This document shows positions 1 through 7,208 of a stretch of DNA of 64,000 nucleotides, in pieces. Position numbers and translations under genes: made by a program. Every line of letters starts with the position of its first letter. Position 1 is the stretch's first letter. The stretch spans positions 2,535,349 through 2,599,348 of the forward strand of contig NC_015520.1 of NCBI RefSeq assembly GCF_000213255.1, written 5' to 3'. The stretch is from Mahella australiensis 50-1 BON (GTDB lineage: Bacteria > Bacillota > Clostridia > Mahellales > Mahellaceae). Under the pieces are notes generated by a model. That model did not search any database. It had not been told where the DNA came from and was given only the letters and a program-made list of their open reading frames with translations.

Positions 1-65
1 ACTATGAGCATAATTACTACATTTACTATATCGAATATTCTATCACCAATGGATTTACTGCGCAT
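1..65 (-). CDS. Carbohydrate ABC transporter permease, N-terminal fragment (YtcP/LplC type)
   Basis: Only the first 21 codons are in the window (MRSKSIGDRIFDIVNVVIML); the gene runs off the left edge. A GAGAGGAG ribosome binding site lies 7-8 bases before the ATG. The N-terminus resembles the second permease of LplABC/YtcP-type sugar ABC transporters. It lies 21 bp downstream of the first permease in the same direction, as is usual for that operon. It would form half of the membrane channel for an oligosaccharide or monosaccharide. The assignment rests mainly on context. Confidence 0.7.
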   Translation of the reverse strand, partial: MRSKSIGDRIFDIVNVVIMLI

Positions 66-86
66 GATCTCACTCCTCTCGCTGCC

Positions 87-1049
87 TTAAAATAGTGCAT
101 TTTCTGTTCTGGCAGCCAATTTATTAGCACCTAATAAAAGCGCTATATTTATGACCGATTTAAATAAACCTGCCGCCGCTGCATATGAATACCTCGCCTG
201 CTGCAAGCCCACTCTGTATACATAGGTATCTATAACATCGGCATAATTTATTAAAAGCGAATTAGTCATTTGGCTGGTCAGTGTCATTATTTGATCAAAG
301 TTAGTATTAAGCAAATTACCTACCGTAAAAATGAATAATAAAATAATAGTAGGCCTAATGCCGGCCACAGTAATATGCCACATTTTTTGAAGCCGTCCCG
401 CGCCGTCCATATCGGCTGCTTCATATAATTCCGGATCTATAGACGAGATAGCCGCGAGATAAATAATTGTGCCCCAGCCAAGTTCTTTCCATAAGTCGGT
501 AAGAACAGCTATTGGCCAGAAATATCTGCCCTCTCCAAAGAAGTGTATCGGCCTATCTATTAAGCCCAACGACATTAGCAATGAATTTACCGCACCATTG
601 TCCACTGATAAAAAGTCAAACATGAGTGTTGCGGCAACAACCCATGATATAAAATGCGGCAGATAGCTTATGGTTTGTACAGATTGCTTAAAATATTTAA
701 CGCGCAATTCGTTGAGCAGTAAAGCAAATATAATAGGAGCCGGAAAATTAATTATCAATTTTAATAAACTTATAACTATCGTATTGCGCAATACTCTGCC
801 AAAATTAGGATCCGTAAACAGATATTCGAACTGTTTAAATCCAACCCATTGACTCATGCCTGGAAAGTCACCCAGTTTGAACTCCTGAAAGGCCATCAAC
901 ACACCATACATAGGTATATAAGCAAAAATAATCAACCATATGATTCCAGGTATTACCATGAATTGCAGGTCAATTTGTCTGATGAAATCCGTCAAGCCAC
1001 TTTTTTTATTAGAAACCTTCGGCTGTTGCAGTGCAGTTTGACCGCTCAT
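87..1049 (-). CDS. Sugar ABC transporter permease, LplB family
   Basis: A 320-residue integral membrane protein of the binding-protein-dependent transport family. After a short polar N-terminus, a hydrophobic segment (about residues 30-50) is followed by the YIPMYGVLMAFQEF stretch typical of LplB/YtcP-group permeases. The EAA-type loop that contacts the ATPase appears near residues 200-220 (EAADMDGAGRLQKMWHIT). It pairs with the partial permease to its left and with the solute-binding lipoprotein upstream at 1152-2867, forming an importer for a complex carbohydrate. No ATPase gene is next to it; LplB-type systems often share one encoded elsewhere. The substrate cannot be read from the sequence. 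Confidence 0.9.
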   Translation of the reverse strand: MSGQTALQQPKVSNKKSGLTDFIRQIDLQFMVIPGIIWLIIFAYIPMYGVLMAFQEFKLGDFPGMSQWVGFKQFEYLFTDPNFGRVLRNTIVISLLKLIINFPAPIIFALLLNELRVKYFKQSVQTISYLPHFISWVVAATLMFDFLSVDNGAVNSLLMSLGLIDRPIHFFGEGRYFWPIAVLTDLWKELGWGTIIYLAAISSIDPELYEAADMDGAGRLQKMWHITVAGIRPTIILLFIFTVGNLLNTNFDQIMTLTSQMTNSLLINYADVIDTYVYRVGLQQARYSYAAAAGLFKSVINIALLLGANKLAARTENALF

Positions 1050-1151
1050 TTACATAAACTCCTCCCCTTTGATTTCGTATGAGTAAACCAATTAAACGGA
1101 TAGCTTACAGAGGAGACAACTATTGGCCTCCTCTGTAAATGATTTAATTTC

Positions 1152-2867
1152 TTATTTACTGTAGCGGCCCTTGGTTAAAACCGTACCCACTTTTGAAACA
1201 TTTTCTTGATATTTCTTATCATATATCTCTTCTATTTTGGAAAGGCCATTCTTATCAGCAAAAGCTACGATTTCATTATAGGCTGCTTCGGCTTCCGCTT
1301 GTGATTTAGCCATTAAAACCTTTGGGTAGTTCTCTTTAATATAATTGTCAATCAACGTTCTCTGAATCCCTTCATTGCTCTGAGGATCCACGACATCGGC
1401 TATCCCTGTAAACTCATCGCTGAGAACCTTTGTGGGGGTCAGAATGTGCGCTTGAGTACTGATTACCCAATCCTGCTTTTCCGGGGGCTGCATATCGTTA
1501 ACAGCAAATTTTATTTTGTCGATATGATCGCTATGACCGGGTATCATCCAAAACCATAACCCAAGGCGATTCATTTCATCCGACGTAAACTCAGACTCGG
1601 GCTTTTTCAGTATAGGTATCGGCAGCCCGTCTTCACTGGTCTTTGTTTCATCCCACAGTTCACCTTTTGGGCCATACATCTGCAATACTGCTGCCTCTGG
1701 AGTATAAAAGTATGTCCACAAGTCGAAAATCCTTTGCGGATTTTTAGCGTTCTTTGTTATGCAAGTAACATTCCAGCCTACAGATGTGTCGATATCTCCG
1801 TAAATATCACTTGGGCTTAAACCATTAGCCGGTGGGAAAGGATTGGGTTGAACTATTTCATAGCTGTCATCCGGATATTTTTCTTTTAGAATTCGGCGGA
1901 ACCTGTTAGTGGAATCCTGAGAATGATCATAATACAACAAAGCTGTTCGCCCCGCCACTATTTTCTCAAGTATCTGATCCTTGGTATCGGTAAATTGTGT
2001 CTCCGATATGAGTCCCTCGCGCCACCATTTATTTATCTCCATACTGGCTTGTTTAAACACAGGGTCTTTGAAAACAAACTGATATTTTTTATCTAGAACA
2101 GTGTACCAGCCATTGGTCAGAACACCACCAAAGGAACGATAGAATGCACCCGCCAGCATATTGCCGTCGGGAGTATAGTCTGTTATAAATGGAATAGTAG
2201 GCGCTCCGTCTGCTGTTTTAGGAACATCGCTTTTTATCTTTTTAGCATAATTATATAAATCATCAAACGTTTCAAGCTTAGGACTACCAGCGGCTTCATA
2301 TAACTTTTTATCGTAGATCCATACGTTATTGCCTCCCGTAGCTGCTGTTCTCGGCCAGTTAGGTATACCGTAAAGCTTTCCGTCTATCTTTAACATATCT
2401 ATGGTATTAGGCAAGAGGTTTTGTTGCATATTAGGGTTTTTCTCCATAAATGGCTCCAAGGGCTGCAACAAACCTAAACGAGCCATTTTTATATTATCCG
2501 CACCCCTATCCATCATTATGGAATCAGGTAGATCGCCCGATGATATCATGACATTGAGTTTTGCCTGCGGGTCGGAATCCGGCTTCTGGAACTCAACAGT
2601 AACGTTAAATTTTTCTTTAAGAGTCTTCGACACTTCGTCTTGAGCCCATGGTTTTATACCCCAATAATCATAGTTGAAGTAATGCGTAAATGTATATGGT
2701 TCGAGCGTTCCATCGCTTGACGAGTCGCTTGAAGACGCTTTGTCGGAATCATTTGTCGCAGAATTATCTGAAGAATCATTAGAAGTATTACTTGTCCCAC
2801 ATCCAACCACTAGAACAGCAAAAATAAGAATTGCCGCCAGTAACGAAAATAATTTTTTCTTCCTCAT
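1152..2867 (-). CDS. Extracellular sugar-binding lipoprotein of the ABC transporter
   Basis: Solute-binding protein of family 1 (LplA/YtcQ type), about 571 residues. The N-terminus is a lipoprotein signal: MRKKKLF, a hydrophobic stretch, then a lipobox ending in VVGC, followed by a Ser/Asn/Asp-rich linker. I start at the ATG at 2867 because the GGAGGAG ribosome binding site overlaps the ATG five codons further upstream. The mature domain has the long closed-groove architecture usual for oligosaccharide binding (WTYFYTPEAAVLQMYG, GLWFWMIPG). A strong promoter lies about 175 bp upstream at 3041-3069. It delivers substrate to the two permeases downstream. Confidence 0.92.
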   Translation of the reverse strand: MRKKKLFSLLAAILIFAVLVVGCGTSNTSNDSSDNSATNDSDKASSSDSSSDGTLEPYTFTHYFNYDYWGIKPWAQDEVSKTLKEKFNVTVEFQKPDSDPQAKLNVMISSGDLPDSIMMDRGADNIKMARLGLLQPLEPFMEKNPNMQQNLLPNTIDMLKIDGKLYGIPNWPRTAATGGNNVWIYDKKLYEAAGSPKLETFDDLYNYAKKIKSDVPKTADGAPTIPFITDYTPDGNMLAGAFYRSFGGVLTNGWYTVLDKKYQFVFKDPVFKQASMEINKWWREGLISETQFTDTKDQILEKIVAGRTALLYYDHSQDSTNRFRRILKEKYPDDSYEIVQPNPFPPANGLSPSDIYGDIDTSVGWNVTCITKNAKNPQRIFDLWTYFYTPEAAVLQMYGPKGELWDETKTSEDGLPIPILKKPESEFTSDEMNRLGLWFWMIPGHSDHIDKIKFAVNDMQPPEKQDWVISTQAHILTPTKVLSDEFTGIADVVDPQSNEGIQRTLIDNYIKENYPKVLMAKSQAEAEAAYNEIVAFADKNGLSKIEEIYDKKYQENVSKVGTVLTKGRYSK

Positions 2868-3040
2868 ATATAACTCCTCCATTTTTTATTAATAATAAAA
2901 ACTCTATAAAAATATTTCCTATAAACAATAATGCAAAAGCTCAACAAATAAATATAAGGCATCACCTCACCCTTACAATTATTTTAGTTTCACACATATA
3001 ACTTATCCTACACAACACCTCCCCATCCAAAACTGAGATA

Positions 3041-3069
3041 ATTATAGTATATGCTAAATAAGTTGTCAA
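3041..3069 (-). promoter_or_regulatory. Sigma-A type promoter of the sugar ABC transporter operon
   Basis: On the minus strand TTGACA (3069-3064) and TATAAT (3046-3041) are separated by exactly 17 bases, a perfect consensus pair. It points at the binding-protein gene 175 bp downstream. An A/T-rich stretch lies just upstream. A 32-codon open frame in the leader ends by overlapping the start of the binding-protein gene; I could not decide whether it is translated. Confidence 0.85.
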
Positions 3070-3165
3070 ATATTTTTTGTTCATTTATCACAATTTAAAA
3101 TTGTAATATTGAACAAATTCATAAATTCAAAATTATCCATTAGATATATATTCAACCAAAAAGAA

Positions 3166-3192
3166 AACCCTGCAGAAACATGCTGCAGGGTT
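3166..3192 (-). terminator. Intrinsic terminator between orphan riboswitch and ABC transporter promoter
   Basis: A perfect 10-bp inverted repeat (AACCCTGCAG / CTGCAGGGTT) with a 7-base loop, followed on the minus strand by TTCTTTTTGG. It would stop any transcript that passes the riboswitch terminator at 3271-3297, and separates that unit from the transporter operon. Confidence 0.8.
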
Positions 3193-3270
3193 CTAAAAGG
3201 TGGGTTTTATGTCAAGCTTTAAAAGCTCGCTGCCATATCGGTTTTGCCTACATACAATAAAAGGCAAAAT

Positions 3271-3297
3271 AAAAACCGCGGAGTTACCGCGGCTTAT
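3271..3297 (-). terminator. Terminator of the c-di-AMP riboswitch expression platform
   Basis: CCGCGG repeated 5 bases apart (a 6-bp GC stem extended by flanking pairs), followed on the minus strand by TTTTTATTTTG. It lies about 15 bases after the aptamer, where the ydaO class usually places its expression platform. Confidence 0.85.
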
Positions 3298-3311
3298 TTA
3301 ATCCGTTCCAC

Positions 3312-3437
3312 TCCCTTTCAACGCCTACGAGGTTAGCTGACGGGCTCGAGCTGAAAGAGTTGCTCTATCCTTTACGGAATACGCCCCATCTGATGGTTCC
3401 CCCGCTTTACGGCAATAATGCCGAAAATTAAGCGCTC
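3312..3437 (-). ncRNA. ydaO riboswitch: c-di-AMP riboswitch (ydaO-yuaA class)
   Basis: Read on the minus strand, the region has the conserved blocks of the ydaO-yuaA aptamer in order: a GCGCTT start, GCCG helix, AAAGCGGGGGAACC, GGGGCGTATTCC, then GCCCGTCAGCTAACC followed by TCGTAGGCGTTGAAAGGGAG. These match the two pseudo-symmetric halves that bind two c-di-AMP molecules. It has its own promoter (3466-3494) and a terminator right behind it. The class normally switches off wall hydrolase or osmolyte/potassium genes when c-di-AMP is high. Here no coding region follows: the next gene starts more than 400 bp away, past a second terminator and a new promoter. Confidence 0.9.
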
Positions 3438-3465
3438 AACGAACTTATTAACTTTTAACAAATTT

Positions 3466-3494
3466 ATTATATAACATGAAGGCTAATGACTCAA
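3466..3494 (-). promoter_or_regulatory. Promoter of the orphan riboswitch
   Basis: On the minus strand TTGAGT (3494-3489), 17 bases, then TATAAT (3471-3466). Transcription would begin about 20 bases before the aptamer, so the riboswitch has its own promoter and does not depend on comB read-through. Confidence 0.75.
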
Positions 3495-3575
3495 GTTCTA
3501 TAATTGGCGATTATAGTCCATAATCCGTCGTTTATACACTATAATATGCATTATGCTCTTTATTGCTCATTCTTG

Positions 3576-4304
3576 CTACCTGTTACCTTTATTCCTTATA
3601 ATGCCATTCTCATAATGCGGCACCAAATCTATAACATCGTTCTTTAAGCAATATTTTATATCCTCTTCAAATCCGGCCTCCATAAGCTTTCCATAATGGT
3701 ATGTATGGCTCAACAGCCTATTCAGATCGCTTTTATTTAACTCATATATGTATCTGCTGGTCAGCGCTAGGTCGTCGAGCTCTACCTCTTCCTTATTGCG
3801 GCATATATACGATACTACCATTCCTGCAGTAACCACATCGTCTAATGAGAACTTGCCATCTGTACCGGCGCATAATATGACCACATCTTTATTCTCCTGA
3901 CACAAATGTTTGGCTACCGCCGCAGCGTTAAGCATACAGCCTATCACTACTTCGGCCGCTTCATAAGCGCGCCTTATAGCCCTGGTACCGTTAGTAGTGG
4001 TTATTATAATAGTTTTATCCTTAACAGTTTCTTCAGTATATTCGAGCGGCGAATTGGACAAATGAAAACCGTTTATCCCGACAGTTCCCCGTTCGCCTGC
4101 TAATAAAAACATATTTTTATCATAGTTCTTGGCCATATTTACGGCTTCTTCTATCTCCATAACCGGTATTACTTCTTTACACCCGTTGGCCAATGCTGTA
4201 ACAATGGTGCTCGTAGCCCTAAGCACATCTATTACAACGGCTACCCTCCCTTTTAATTCTTTCTCCAGTATGCTATTTTCCGTCGCAAAAACGCTAAGAT
4301 TCAT
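3576..4304 (-). CDS. comB: 2-phosphosulfolactate phosphatase family protein
   Basis: ComB-family protein of about 242 residues. ComB removes phosphate from (R)-2-phospho-3-sulfolactate in coenzyme M synthesis. Homologues are common in bacteria without coenzyme M, where the substrate is unclear. Recognisable blocks are AVVIDVLRATSTIVTALANG near the N-terminus, LLAGERG, GFHLSNSPLEY, and TTTNGTRA with the following CAGTDGKFSLDD, which form the Mg-dependent active site. I prefer the ATG at 4304; a TTG two codons upstream (4310) is also possible. The ribosome binding site (GGAGGGG) lies unusually far upstream, with a small hairpin between. Confidence 0.88.
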   Translation of the reverse strand: MNLSVFATENSILEKELKGRVAVVIDVLRATSTIVTALANGCKEVIPVMEIEEAVNMAKNYDKNMFLLAGERGTVGINGFHLSNSPLEYTEETVKDKTIIITTTNGTRAIRRAYEAAEVVIGCMLNAAAVAKHLCQENKDVVILCAGTDGKFSLDDVVTAGMVVSYICRNKEEVELDDLALTSRYIYELNKSDLNRLLSHTYHYGKLMEAGFEEDIKYCLKNDVIDLVPHYENGIIRNKGNR

Positions 4305-4401
4305 GGACAATTGGCACGCGGCTATAACCGCTGCCCCTCCTTCCTGTATACAAAAACTCCAGCTTTTTTATTATACATTCTTGTATAGCATCATGCAAGT
4401 T

Positions 4402-4926
4402 TCAATTGCCGAATATCCATCGCACGGCTATGGCTGCCATAATAAACCCTGTGATATCGGCCATAACGGCGGCTGGGAGAGCATGGCGGCTTTTTTTCAC
4501 TCCAACCGCTCCGAGATAGATGGTCAATACATAAAAAGTGGTTTCGGTAGAGCCCATCATAGTAGAGGCTACTCTGCCTATGTAGGAATCCGGGCCTGCC
4601 GCAGACAGAATATTGCCAAGCACGCCCAATGAGGCACTGCCGGATAGCGGCCGTACTATTATAAGCGGCAATACTTCCGATGGGATACCCAACGGCTTTA
4701 ATACAGGAGCCGCAAAGCTGGCCAGCATATCCATGGCTCCCGACGCTCGAAATACTTCTATAGCCACAAACATCGCTATCAGATAGGGCATTATCTTAAA
4801 AACCGTCACTATTCCATCTTTAGCCCCATCCACAAAGGCATCATAAACCTTTACCCCGCGTATATATCCCGCAGTAAGCACAAAAAAAATAAAAAGCGGC
4901 ACCAGCCATGACGATACGAGCCTCAA
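4402..4926 (-). CDS. spmB: Spore maturation protein B
   Basis: 174 residues with nucleoside-recognition (Gate) type membrane segments. SpmA and SpmB together are needed for spore core dehydration in Bacillus and Clostridium. Family features include MPYLIAMFVAIEVFRASGAM, the RPLSGSASLG motif and STETTFYVL near the C-terminus. Its ATG overlaps the spmA stop by four bases (ATGA), so the two are translationally coupled. Length and order match the family. Confidence 0.95.
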   Translation of the reverse strand: MRLVSSWLVPLFIFFVLTAGYIRGVKVYDAFVDGAKDGIVTVFKIMPYLIAMFVAIEVFRASGAMDMLASFAAPVLKPLGIPSEVLPLIIVRPLSGSASLGVLGNILSAAGPDSYIGRVASTMMGSTETTFYVLTIYLGAVGVKKSRHALPAAVMADITGFIMAAIAVRWIFGN

Positions 4927-5528
4927 TATATGGCCTTCTCCAGTATCTTAGCTGCGCATATACCGACCACGGCTGCACAAAAAGTGGTTATCAGCGTTGT
5001 ACCGATTATACCGGCCGGATCAGAAGAGCCGGCACTGCTGCGCATGGCTATTACTGTGGTAGGTATGAGCTGCAACGATGCAGCATTTACAACTACCAGC
5101 ATAGCCATATCATCGCTGATAGTCTCTTTATGAGGGTTTAATTGCTGTAAATGCTGCATTGCCTTTATACCAAGCGGCGTAGCGGCATTTCCCAAGCCCA
5201 AAACATTAGCTATTACATTCATGGATATAGCGCCCATAGCAGGATGGCCCTTGGGCACATGAGGAAATAATATATGCAGGACGGGGCGCATTACACGCGA
5301 AAGCGCATCTATTAGCCTCGCTCTTTGCGCTATCTCCATTATGCCCAACCATAAACCATATGCACCTATCAGGCCAAATGAAATTACGACGGCCTGCGAA
5401 GCTCCGTCTATAGCCGCTTTGGTAACGGCATCAGCCCGACCGTTCAGCAAACCTACAATTATACCGACTGCCAGCATCACAGCCCATACGGCGTTTATCA
5501 CACTGTCCACCCCACCTGCTTTTTGCAA
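4923..5528 (-). CDS. spmA: Spore maturation protein A
   Basis: 201 residues, a multi-pass membrane protein paired with SpmB. Seen in the sequence: a Gate-like core with LGLGNAATPLGIKAMQ, DDMAMLVVVNAASLQLIPTTVIA and a C-terminal hydrophobic helix. The N-terminus (MQKAGGVDS...) is a few residues longer than in many homologues; an internal start is possible. It is divergently placed from the cotJ operon, so the 120-bp gap at 5529-5649 probably holds two sporulation promoters. Confidence 0.95.
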   Translation of the reverse strand: MQKAGGVDSVINAVWAVMLAVGIIVGLLNGRADAVTKAAIDGASQAVVISFGLIGAYGLWLGIMEIAQRARLIDALSRVMRPVLHILFPHVPKGHPAMGAISMNVIANVLGLGNAATPLGIKAMQHLQQLNPHKETISDDMAMLVVVNAASLQLIPTTVIAMRSSAGSSDPAGIIGTTLITTFCAAVVGICAAKILEKAIY

Positions 5529-5649
5529 TATATACTCGATTAATATATATTCGGCAGAAGGTGGTTTTATTCAACAAGCGCCTGTAACACTTTTATAGCA
5601 CTCGAATAAAATATATATAGACTATATATATTGTGAAAGGGGAATAGCC

Positions 5650-5844
5650 ATGAATAACGGTTATTCAAACTATGAGCAAAATGCTCCACAAAAGCCTCCT
5701 TTCCCGGGCGACAGGTATCCAGGGCTAGCCGAGGCATATGTACCGTACCAGCGCTATACAAACAGCTTTCCACCTATGGAAGCGTTAAAAAACGGCACCA
5801 TGTTTCCTGAACTGGTAAAGCCCTATAACAAGGTAAAGGCATAG
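5650..5844 (+). CDS. cotJA: Spore coat associated protein CotJA
   Basis: 64 residues, Pro- and Tyr-rich (PPFPGDRYPGLAEAYVPYQ, FPPMEALKNGTMFPEL), as is typical of CotJA. It starts after a GTGAAAGGGGA ribosome binding site. First gene of the cotJABC operon, expressed in the mother cell in Bacillus under sigma-E; CotJA and CotJC interact in the coat. An A/T-rich stretch upstream could hold the sporulation promoter but I cannot fix its boxes. Confidence 0.93.
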   Translation: MNNGYSNYEQNAPQKPPFPGDRYPGLAEAYVPYQRYTNSFPPMEALKNGTMFPELVKPYNKVKA

Positions 5845-5857
5845 GGAGGAAGATAAA

Positions 5858-6139
5858 ATGTCTGATAATAGAACAGAGTTATTAAATCAAATAAGGGCCA
5901 TAGAATTTATGGCTGTGGAATTAAACCTATACCTGAACACGCATCCGAATGATCAAAGGGCTCTCAACGAGTATAACTACTACGCAAGGCAGCTCATGGG
6001 AACTAAAAGTGAATATGAACGGCGTTATGGACCTTTGAGCAATTTCGGTGGGTCTTTCAGCCGCTACCCATGGCAGTGGATAGAAGAACCATGGCCATGG
6101 CAACAAGATATAATCCCCGCCCAAGAAAAGGAGGAATAG
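5858..6139 (+). CDS. cotJB: Spore coat protein CotJB
   Basis: 93 residues. The CotJB family pattern is clear: LLNQIRAIEFMAVELNLYL, LNTHPNDQRAL, then a Trp/Pro-rich C-terminus (PWQWIEEPWPWQ). It lies 13 bp after cotJA and 4 bp before cotJC, with GGGAGGAAG as its ribosome binding site. It is part of the inner spore coat. Confidence 0.95.
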   Translation: MSDNRTELLNQIRAIEFMAVELNLYLNTHPNDQRALNEYNYYARQLMGTKSEYERRYGPLSNFGGSFSRYPWQWIEEPWPWQQDIIPAQEKEE

Positions 6140-6143
6140 GAAT

Positions 6144-6362
6144 ATGTGGTTTTATGAAAAGAAAGCACAATATCCCATAAAGATAAAAAAGACTGATCCC
6201 CGTATGGCCAGTTATATATTATCTCAATATGGCGGCCCTGATGGAGAATTAGCAGCATCTCTGCGCTACCTCTCTCAGCGCTATGCCATGCCTACCCCAG
6301 AAGCTATAGCCACATTGAACGATATAGGCACCGAAGAATTCGCGCCGACATGTTATCAATGA
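6144..6362 (+). pseudogene. cotJC: Spore coat manganese-catalase-like CotJC, interrupted after 67 codons
   Basis: The first 67 or so residues are normal CotJC: MWFYEKKAQYPIKI, then YILSQYGGPDGELAASLRYL and LNDIGTEEFA. In the family the next residues are HLEM..., part of the di-metal site, and the protein is about 190 residues long. Here the frame changes to PTCYQ and stops. The break lies near 6342-6345, and everything to the right looks like mobile-element DNA. The rest of cotJC is not in the window and would be expected at the far end of the element. Excision would restore a full gene if the two halves share a recombination core. Confidence 0.88.
6338..6348. other. Probable left attachment junction of the mobile element in cotJC
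   Basis: Similarity to CotJC ends at the GAATTCGCG codons (Glu-Phe-Ala of GTEEFA), and the following bases do not encode the expected His-Leu-Glu-Met. The first element gene starts about 60 bp to the right. The exact core bases cannot be set without the other junction. Confidence 0.6.
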
Positions 6363-6404
6363 TATGACCCAAGCAAAATGAGTTGCGCCAATGCTATAAA
6401 GCAT

Positions 6405-6626
6405 TTATCCCTTAAGCCTGTTTTTATGCGCAAGTTGCTCAACGATCTCCCAACCTATTGCTTCCACTCTTTTTAATATCAAGTCTATCTCTTCCGGCGT
6501 TTTATCTTTATATTCTGCATTGCATATTTTAATCTTTGTATCTCCTATATTATATTCTTTAACAATTTCGCCGTCAACAACATCGTTCTGATTTAAGTCA
6601 ATCTGTTGTACCGCATTTATGCTCAA
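6405..6626 (-). CDS. Small hypothetical protein at the element end
   Basis: 73 residues with a probable TTG start behind GGGAGGATAAGGGAA. Acidic and mixed alpha/beta in character (VDGEIVKEYNIGDTKIKI, then YKDKTPEEIDLILKRVEAIGWEIVEQ). I do not recognise a function. Small proteins of this sort often sit beside site-specific recombinase genes at the ends of integrated elements. The position, 60 bp from the cotJC junction, makes a role in excision or its control conceivable; no motif proves it. Confidence 0.6.
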   Translation of the reverse strand: MSINAVQQIDLNQNDVVDGEIVKEYNIGDTKIKICNAEYKDKTPEEIDLILKRVEAIGWEIVEQLAHKNRLKG

Positions 6627-6690
6627 TTCCCTTATCCTCCCTTAACTCAAATGTTAATATATAAATATGAACCACTTTTGCCTTTTGCGA

Positions 6691-6753
6691 CAAAAAAAAG
6701 GATGGTTCTCATTCCACAAATATTGCTTGTGAAATAAAAGTCATCCTTTTGTT
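6691..6753 (-). terminator. Terminator after the LexA-like gene
   Basis: On the minus strand GGATG...CATCC encloses a nested TTCACAA...TTGTGGAA hairpin and is followed by eight T residues. It ends the transcript of the LexA-like gene at 6852-7067. Confidence 0.7.
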
Positions 6754-6851
6754 CAAAAAGGAAAGTGCTTACATTTGAGCACTGTTTCCGCAAGGGATTA
6801 AGATTTGGACGTTTCCTTAATTAACGATCAGTTGCTGACTTGCCGCGTCTC

Positions 6852-7067
6852 CTAACCTGTCGCAACAATTTCTATCGCGCGTGGACTCGCTGCCTTACGC
6901 CGTATCGCCTTGGCCTTTTCCAGTCGTATCAGATATCCGTATATCGTGCTCTTGCTTTTCCCGATCATCCCGGCCATCTCGTCGATTGTAGGCGGATACC
7001 CGTGTTCTGCTTGAAACTCCTTGATTACCTCTAACACTTTCTGCTGATTTTCCGTTAATTCTGACAT
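6852..7067 (-). CDS. LexA-type winged-helix DNA-binding protein without a peptidase domain
   Basis: About 71 residues corresponding to the LexA N-terminal domain only: LTENQQKVLEVIKEF, HGYPPTIDEMA, then the recognition helix region KSKSTIYGYLIRLEKAKAI. Full LexA is about 200 residues and carries the Ser/Lys self-cleavage domain, absent here. I start at the ATG at 7067 because of the GAGAGGAG site before it. Its promoter contains a near-consensus Gram-positive SOS box (7106-7119) between -35 and -10, so the protein may repress itself. Without the peptidase it could not be inactivated by RecA in the usual way. It probably acts as the element's small regulator. Confidence 0.85.
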   Translation of the reverse strand: MSELTENQQKVLEVIKEFQAEHGYPPTIDEMAGMIGKSKSTIYGYLIRLEKAKAIRRKAASPRAIEIVATG

Positions 7068-7097
7068 TTTTCGACACACTCCTCTCACTCGTATATT

Positions 7098-7126
7098 ATT
7101 ATATGCGAACATGTGTTTGTTTGCAA
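7098..7126 (-). promoter_or_regulatory. Promoter of the LexA-like gene with embedded SOS-like operator
   Basis: On the minus strand TTGCAA (7126-7121), 17 bases, TATAAT (7103-7098). The spacer contains CGAACATGTGTTTG (plus strand 7106-7119), which differs from the Bacillus DinR/LexA box CGAAC-RNRY-GTTYC at one position. A bound repressor would cover both promoter boxes. Confidence 0.75.
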
Positions 7127-7208
7127 TATATTTTACCTACATACTCATCTTTATGAAATTCTGCCGAGAACACTCCTCTATTTATTGAGGAGATGATAGG
7201 CAGCCGTA

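Noticed and set aside
2889-2990. Thirty-two-codon frame (MPYIYLL...) in the ABC transporter leader, overlapping the binding-protein start
   Set aside because: It has a fair ribosome binding site, but composition is that of A/T-rich leader DNA and no family is visible; not listed as a gene.
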